Of a stretch of 64,000 nucleotides of DNA, positions 59,503-64,000 are shown piece by piece (the stretch's first letter is position 1; every line of letters begins with the position of its first letter). Source of the stretch: Bradyrhizobium sediminis (GTDB lineage Bacteria; Pseudomonadota; Alphaproteobacteria; Rhizobiales; Xanthobacteraceae); NCBI RefSeq assembly GCF_018736085.1, contig NZ_CP076134.1, positions 3,854,501-3,918,500 of the forward strand. The letters are read 5' to 3'. A program made the position numbers and the translations under genes. Below the pieces are notes generated by a model that was not told the DNA's origin, did no database searches, and saw only the letters and a program-made list of their open reading frames with translations.

Positions 59503-60417
59503 ATGACAAAATCACTGCAGGATAAAGTCATCATCGTCACCGGCGCGGGACGCGGCATCGGCCGCGAGATCGCGCTGCTCTGCGCGGCGGAAGGCGCCAA
59601 GGTCGTGGTCAACGATCCCGGCGTCGCCGCCGACGGCTCGGGCACCAGCGCCGCGCCGGCCGAGGAAGTGGTCGAGGAGATCAAGAAGCGCGGCGGCACC
59701 GCGATCGCCAATTTCGAGTCGGTGGCGGAAGCGATCCCGGCCAGCAAGATCGTCAAGATGGCCACCGATCACTTCGGCAAGCTCGACGGCGTCGTCAACA
59801 ACGCCGGCATCCTGCGCGACATGATCTTCCACCGCATGAGCGTGGAAGCCTTCGAATCCGTCATCAAGGTGCATCTGATGGGTTCGTTCTACGTCTCGCA
59901 TGCCGCGGCGCGGCTGTTCCGCGAGCAGGAAAGCGGCTCGTTCGTTCACTTCACCTCGACCTCGGGCCTGGTCGGCAATTTCGGCCAGGCCAACTACGCC
60001 GCGGCCAAGCTCGGCATCGTCGGCCTGTCGAAGTCGATCGCGCTCGACATGAACCGCTTCAACGTGCGCTCGAATTGCGTCTCGCCCTTCGCCTGGAGCC
60101 GGCTGATCGGCACCATTCCGACCGAGACCGAGGAGGAAAAAGCGCGCGTCAAGAAGATCCAGCAGATGGGCCCGGAAAAGATCGCGCCGATCTGCGCCTT
60201 CCTGCTCAGCGACGCCGCCAAGGACGTCACCGGGCAGATCTTCGCGGTGCGCATGAACGAAATCTTCCTGATGAGCCAGTCGCGCCCCTTACGCTCGGTG
60301 CATCGCGGCGAAGGCTGGACCACCCAGACCATCGCCGAGCACGCCATCCCGGCGCTGAAGTCGTCGTTCTACAAGCTCGACCGCTCGGCGGATATCTTCA
60401 ACTGGGATGCGATCTAG
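59503..60417 (+). CDS. SDR family dehydrogenase (3-hydroxyacyl-CoA type)
   Basis: This 304-residue short-chain dehydrogenase has the cofactor motif VTGAGRGIGREIALLCA, the NNAG motif in VVNNAGILRDMIFHRM, Ser in HFTSTSGLVGNFG, and the catalytic YAAAK in NYAAAKLGIVGLS. The early VVVNDPGVAADGSGTS resembles the dehydrogenase part of peroxisomal multifunctional enzyme 2, which acts on 3-hydroxyacyl-CoA. The C-terminal extension after residue 250 is longer than in simple SDRs. Position behind the thiolase and DUF35 genes supports a beta-oxidation-like sequence of dehydrogenation followed by thiolysis. Confidence 0.88.
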   Translation: MTKSLQDKVIIVTGAGRGIGREIALLCAAEGAKVVVNDPGVAADGSGTSAAPAEEVVEEIKKRGGTAIANFESVAEAIPASKIVKMATDHFGKLDGVVNNAGILRDMIFHRMSVEAFESVIKVHLMGSFYVSHAAARLFREQESGSFVHFTSTSGLVGNFGQANYAAAKLGIVGLSKSIALDMNRFNVRSNCVSPFAWSRLIGTIPTETEEEKARVKKIQQMGPEKIAPICAFLLSDAAKDVTGQIFAVRMNEIFLMSQSRPLRSVHRGEGWTTQTIAEHAIPALKSSFYKLDRSADIFNWDAI

Positions 60418-60437
60418 AAGAGTGCGAATGGGCAGTG

Positions 60438-60474
60438 GCGAATAGCGAATAGGGTTCTTTCATTCGCTATTCGC
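60438..60474. repeat. GCGAATAG palindrome between converging genes
   Basis: Perfect arms GCGAATAGCGAAT (60438-60450) and ATTCGCTATTCGC (60462-60474) with an eleven-base loop. It may terminate both the SDR and PEP carboxylase transcripts. Related to 43253-43332. Confidence 0.8.
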
Positions 60475-60482
60475 ATCTTGCC

Positions 60483-63281
60483 TCACCCGCTATTTCTCAA
60501 CCCCGCCGAAATCCCGTTGATGGTGATCTGGATGCCGCGCAGCACCGCTTCGTCGGGGTTTTGCGCGCGGTGTTCCTTCAACAGCTCCACCTGCACGTGG
60601 TTGAGCGGATCGAGATAGGGAAAGCGGTTGCGGATCGAGCGCTCCAGCAACGGATTGCTTTGCAGCAGGCGCTCCTGGCCCATGATGTCGAGCAGCATTT
60701 CAATCGAAGAGTGCCATTCGCGCCGGATCCGGCTGAAGATCTTTTCGCGCAGCTCGGCATCCGGCACCAGCTCGGCATAGCGCGAGGCGATCGCGATCGA
60801 GCTTTTTGCCAGCACCATGTCCATGTTCGACAATAGCGTGCGGAAGAACGGCCACTCGCGGTAGAGTTCCTTCAGGAACGGCATGCCCTTGTCGGGATGC
60901 TCCGCGATCCAGGCCTCGACCGCGCTGCCGAAGCCGTACCAGCCCGGCAGCATCAGCCGGCATTGCGCCCAGCTGAACACCCACGGGATCGCGCGGAGAT
61001 CCTCGATCTCGCGGGTTTTCTTGCGTGAGGCCGGACGGCTGCCGATGTTCAGCGTTGCGATTTCGGTGATGACGGTGGAGGACCAGAAGTAGTCGGCAAA
61101 GCCCTCGGTCTCATAGACCAGCCCGCGATAGGCTTTGAAGGCCAGCGACGACAGCTCTTCCATCGCCTGCAGATATTCGGCGCGCGGCGCGCTGTGCTTG
61201 GGCTGCAGCAGGCTTGCCTCCAGCGTCGCCGCGGCGAGGATTTCCAGGTTGCTGCGGCCGACTTCAGCGTTGGAATATTTGCTGGAGATGATTTCGCCCT
61301 GCTCGGTGATCCGAATCTGGCCGTTCACCGCGCCGCCGGGTTGCGCGATGATGGCGTCGTAGCTTGGTCCGCCGCCGCGGCCGACCGAGCCGCCGCGGCC
61401 GTGAAACAGCCGCAGGCGGACGTGGTGGCGTTCGAACACCTCGATCAGGCCGATCTCGGCCTTGTAGAGCTCCCAGCCCGAGGTGACGAAGCCGCCGTCC
61501 TTGTTGCTGTCGGAGTAACCCAGCATCACTTCCTGGACCGCACCGCGGCTGTCGACCAGCTTGCGATAGTCGTGAATCGACAGCATGCGATCCATGATGC
61601 CGCTGGAAGCCTGCAAATCCTCGATGGTCTCGAACAGCGGCACGATGTTGATCGCGCTGCGGCCGGAGGGATGCACGAGGCCGGCCTCCTTCAGGAGCAG
61701 CGCGACCTCCAGCATGTCGGACACCCCCTTGCACATGGAGATGATGCATTGGGGAATGGCATCGCTGCCGAACTTGGCATGGGCCTCGGCCGCCGCGTGG
61801 AAGACGGCGAGTTCGCCCAGCGTCTCCTCGCCGTATTTGACGAAGGGCGAGGTCAGCGGCCGCGCGTTGCCCAGTTCCTTCGCGAGCAGCGCGATCCGCG
61901 CCTCCTCGCTCAAGGCCAGGTAGGACATGCCGGGCATCGCCGCGTCGATCAGCTCGGCGACCGTGCGCTCGTGCACGGCGGAGTTCTGCCGGATATCGAG
62001 GCTGGCGAGGTGGAAGCCGAAACAATCCACGGCGCGGCGCAGCAGCCGCAGCCGCCCGCGCGCGATCACGCCGGCATTGTTCGAGATCAGCGAGCGATAG
62101 AGAATGTCGAGATCGGCCTTGAATTCCTTCACGCCGTCATAAGGCGCGGCTTCGCCGACCGGCCGCCGGGTAATTCCGACATCCAGCCGCAGCGCAGTCG
62201 CGGTGAGCCGCGCGTAGATGCCTGACACCGCCAGCCGATACGGCTCGCCGCTTCGATGCGGCGACTTGTCGGGCGAGCGCTCGGCGAGCGCCCGCAAATC
62301 CTTCGAGATATCGGTAAGATGCGCCGCCAGCGACAGTTCGGAGCCGAGTACGTGCAACTCCTCGAGATAGAAGCGCAGCACGCGGCTCGACTGCAGCCCG
62401 AGCGTTCCCCGCATCACTTCCGCCGTCACGAACGGGTTGCCGTCGCGGTCGCCGCCGATCCAGCTTCCCATCCTTAGGAAGGACGCCAGTTCGCCGCGCG
62501 CGGCGCTGTCGCCCTCGTTCAACCGGTCCTCGAGCGCGCAATGCAGCCGCGGCACCTCGCGCAGGAAGGTGTAATCGTAGAATGAAAGACCGTTGGTGAC
62601 TTCATCGAGCACGGTGAGCTTGGTGCGGCGCAGGAGATTGGTCTTCCACAGCGTCAGCACCGCGCGGCGCAGCTGTTCGTCGCTCGCCTCGTTTTCTTCC
62701 GGAGTCAGCTGCACCCGTTCGCGCCGGTCGAGCAGGGCGGCGATCTCCATCTCGCGGTCGATCGTGCTCTTGCGGCGAACCTCGGTGGGGTGCGCGGTCA
62801 AAACCGGACTGACCAGCGCTTCAGCAAAGAACTTGCGCAGGTCGGCCGCGCTGAAGCCGGCCGTGCGCGCATGCGCCAATGTCAGCGCCAGCGTTCCCGG
62901 GCGCGGGGTGCCGCCGGCGGTCGCGCGCACCCGCATCTGCCGGATGTTGTTCTGATCCTCGGCGATGTTGGCGAGATGCGAAAAATAGCTGAAGGCGCGG
63001 ACGATGCGCACGGTCTGGCTGGTCGACATGCTGTCGAGGATGAGTTCGAGCTCGTGCCGCGCCGGCTTGTCGTCATCGCGATGGAACCGGATCGAGGTCT
63101 GCCGGATGCGTTCGACCAGGTCGAACACGTCGGCGCCCTCCTGATCGCGCACGGTGTCGCCGAGGATGCGCCCGAGCAGACGGATGTCTTCGCGGAGCCG
63201 CGCGTCCGCCTCGATGGCGGCGATATCCTCGCCACGGCTGGGACGCACGTCAGACTCTGAAGGCATGGTCTGGGACGACAT
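60483..63281 (-). CDS. ppc: Phosphoenolpyruvate carboxylase
   Basis: This anaplerotic enzyme makes oxaloacetate from PEP and bicarbonate. The 932-residue length fits the bacterial type. It has the catalytic His164 in [14 protein letters not shown], the [11 protein letters not shown] motif, the glycine-rich loop [15 protein letters not shown], and the conserved C-terminal end [10 protein letters not shown]. It stands alone between a convergent SDR gene and an acyl-CoA synthetase gene on the same strand 248 bases upstream. An internal ATG at codon 6 (MPSES) is a possible alternative start. Confidence 0.96.
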   Translation of the reverse strand: MSSQTMPSESDVRPSRGEDIAAIEADARLREDIRLLGRILGDTVRDQEGADVFDLVERIRQTSIRFHRDDDKPARHELELILDSMSTSQTVRIVRAFSYFSHLANIAEDQNNIRQMRVRATAGGTPRPGTLALTLAHARTAGFSAADLRKFFAEALVSPVLTAHPTEVRRKSTIDREMEIAALLDRRERVQLTPEENEASDEQLRRAVLTLWKTNLLRRTKLTVLDEVTNGLSFYDYTFLREVPRLHCALEDRLNEGDSAARGELASFLRMGSWIGGDRDGNPFVTAEVMRGTLGLQSSRVLRFYLEELHVLGSELSLAAHLTDISKDLRALAERSPDKSPHRSGEPYRLAVSGIYARLTATALRLDVGITRRPVGEAAPYDGVKEFKADLDILYRSLISNNAGVIARGRLRLLRRAVDCFGFHLASLDIRQNSAVHERTVAELIDAAMPGMSYLALSEEARIALLAKELGNARPLTSPFVKYGEETLGELAVFHAAAEAHAKFGSDAIPQCIISMCKGVSDMLEVALLLKEAGLVHPSGRSAINIVPLFETIEDLQASSGIMDRMLSIHDYRKLVDSRGAVQEVMLGYSDSNKDGGFVTSGWELYKAEIGLIEVFERHHVRLRLFHGRGGSVGRGGGPSYDAIIAQPGGAVNGQIRITEQGEIISSKYSNAEVGRSNLEILAAATLEASLLQPKHSAPRAEYLQAMEELSSLAFKAYRGLVYETEGFADYFWSSTVITEIATLNIGSRPASRKKTREIEDLRAIPWVFSWAQCRLMLPGWYGFGSAVEAWIAEHPDKGMPFLKELYREWPFFRTLLSNMDMVLAKSSIAIASRYAELVPDAELREKIFSRIRREWHSSIEMLLDIMGQERLLQSNPLLERSIRNRFPYLDPLNHVQVELLKEHRAQNPDEAVLRGIQITINGISAGLRNSG

Positions 63282-63377
63282 GACGCTGCTCCAGAAATTG
63301 CCCGGCCTCTATTGAGTCGCAATTTTTTTGCCGCAGCGCAAGATAAAGATGGAGGCGATGCCAACCAGAACTGCCGA

Positions 63378-63503
63378 CCTCATCCTGAGGAGGCCGCGAC
63401 GCGGCCGTCTCGAAGGATGGGCCACACGGGCCTTTCATGGTTCGAGACGCGCGCCGGACAGCGCAAGGGCGCTGCCGGGAAGACGCGCTCCTCACCATGA
63501 GGA
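63378..63503. repeat. CCTCATCCTGAGGA-type intergenic repeat
   Basis: CCTCATCCTGAGGAGGCC near one end and CTCCTCACCATGAGGA at the other frame an interrupted palindrome, with TCTCGAAGGATGG and TTCGAGACGCGCGC inside. It fills most of the gap between the acyl-CoA synthetase stop and the ppc start. No gene is in 63282-63529. Confidence 0.75.
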
Positions 63504-63529
63504 ACTGCTGGTTTTCCCGCAACAGCGAG

Positions 63530-64000
63530 CTAAATCTTCCGCCCTGCCCGCTCCCAATAGGGATCGCGGAGGCGGCGCTTGAAGATCTTGCCGGAATCCT
63601 CGCGCGGCAGGCTGCCGTGGATTTCGACGTGTTTCGGCACCTTGTAGTCGGCCAGCGAGGCCTTGAGCTGCGCGCGGATCGAGCCAGCATCGAGCGTGAC
63701 GCCGGGCTGCGGTTCCACCACCGCCATCAGCGCCTCGCCGAATTCGGCGTCGGGAATGCCGAACACCGCGCAGTCGTGCACCCCCGGCACCGCATGCAGC
63801 GCGGCCTCGATCTCGGCGGGATAGATGTTGACCCCGCCCGAGATCACCATGTCGCGCTTGCGGTCGCAGATGAAGACATAACCATCCTGGTCGATATAGC
63901 CGACGTCGCCGGAAGTAATGAAGCCGTCGAGATCGATCTCGGCGCGCTTCTCCGGCTTGTTGTGATAGGTGAAGTCCGGATTGCCCTCGATCTTCGAATA
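63530..64000 (-). CDS. AMP-binding acyl-CoA synthetase, C-terminal part
   Basis: The last 156 codons of an ANL-superfamily enzyme, open to the window edge on its 5' side. The visible part has the TSGDVGYIDQDGYVFICDRK hinge region with the adenylate-binding Asp and Arg, DMVISGGVNIYPAEIEAAL, CAVFGIPDAEFGEALMAVV, and the catalytic Lys in LPREDSGKIFKRRLRDPYW. It probably activates a fatty or aromatic acid as its CoA thioester. The N-terminal substrate domain lies outside the window, so specificity cannot be judged. Confidence 0.9.
   Translation of the reverse strand, partial: YSKIEGNPDFTYHNKPEKRAEIDLDGFITSGDVGYIDQDGYVFICDRKRDMVISGGVNIYPAEIEAALHAVPGVHDCAVFGIPDAEFGEALMAVVEPQPGVTLDAGSIRAQLKASLADYKVPKHVEIHGSLPREDSGKIFKRRLRDPYWERAGRKI

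Overview
The window is high-GC DNA from an alphaproteobacterium, most likely Bradyrhizobium or a close relative such as Rhodopseudomonas. The evidence is a full hopanoid pathway including hpnO and hpnP, an imuA-imuB SOS cassette with an alphaproteobacterial LexA box, a DUF3551 protein, and many short palindromic intergenic repeats of the kind common in Bradyrhizobium. No rRNA, tRNA, CRISPR array, integrase or transposase was seen. Species-level placement is inference.

Layout. 1-2.5 kb: SOS mutagenesis genes (imuB partial, imuA) facing a UdgX-type uracil-DNA glycosylase, with a LexA box between them. 2.7-5.8 kb: an M20 amidohydrolase and a GMC oxidoreductase. 5.8-9.5 kb: an AT-richer accessory segment with a serralysin-like RTX metalloprotease between two diverged copies of a small exported four-cysteine protein. 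9.5-27 kb: the hopanoid locus. hpnO and hpnN lie on the minus strand with a DUF2147 gene between them, ispH and hpnH on plus, and hpnC-hpnD-hpnE-shc-hpnG form one minus-strand operon. Small exported proteins and a second MMPL/RND permease, flanked by direct repeats, follow. 27-31 kb: eutB-hpnP-eutC, with the hopanoid C-2 methylase gene between the two subunits of ethanolamine ammonia-lyase. 31-33.5 kb: a chemoreceptor and a soluble Cache protein. 33.5-41.5 kb: an operon of two transglutaminase-like proteins, a permuted ATP-grasp/alpha-E protein and a BaiN-like flavoprotein.

41.7-52.6 kb is catabolic. A UxaA-family dehydratase, an HpcH/HpaI aldolase, an Ldh-family dehydrogenase and the MarR regulator hpaR are on minus; hpaH-F-E-D, an FAH-family hydrolase and a ThDP enzyme are on plus. 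Together they cover homoprotocatechuate meta-cleavage to central metabolites. 52.7-64 kb: an MFS transporter, a 2OG-dioxygenase/alkB repair pair, DUF2848 with an amidase, a DUF35-thiolase-SDR acyl-CoA module, PEP carboxylase and the 3' part of an acyl-CoA synthetase.

How the genes work together: HpnC/D/E make squalene from farnesyl diphosphate, Shc cyclises it, HpnH and HpnG extend and trim the side chain, HpnO aminates it, HpnP methylates C-2 and HpnN exports the product. IspH supplies the isoprenoid precursors. The most unusual points are hpnP nested between eutB and eutC, a serralysin homologue whose Met-turn has lost its Met and Tyr, the duplicated protease-partner gene, and a dispersed palindromic repeat that supplies about 17 in-frame codons of imuB.
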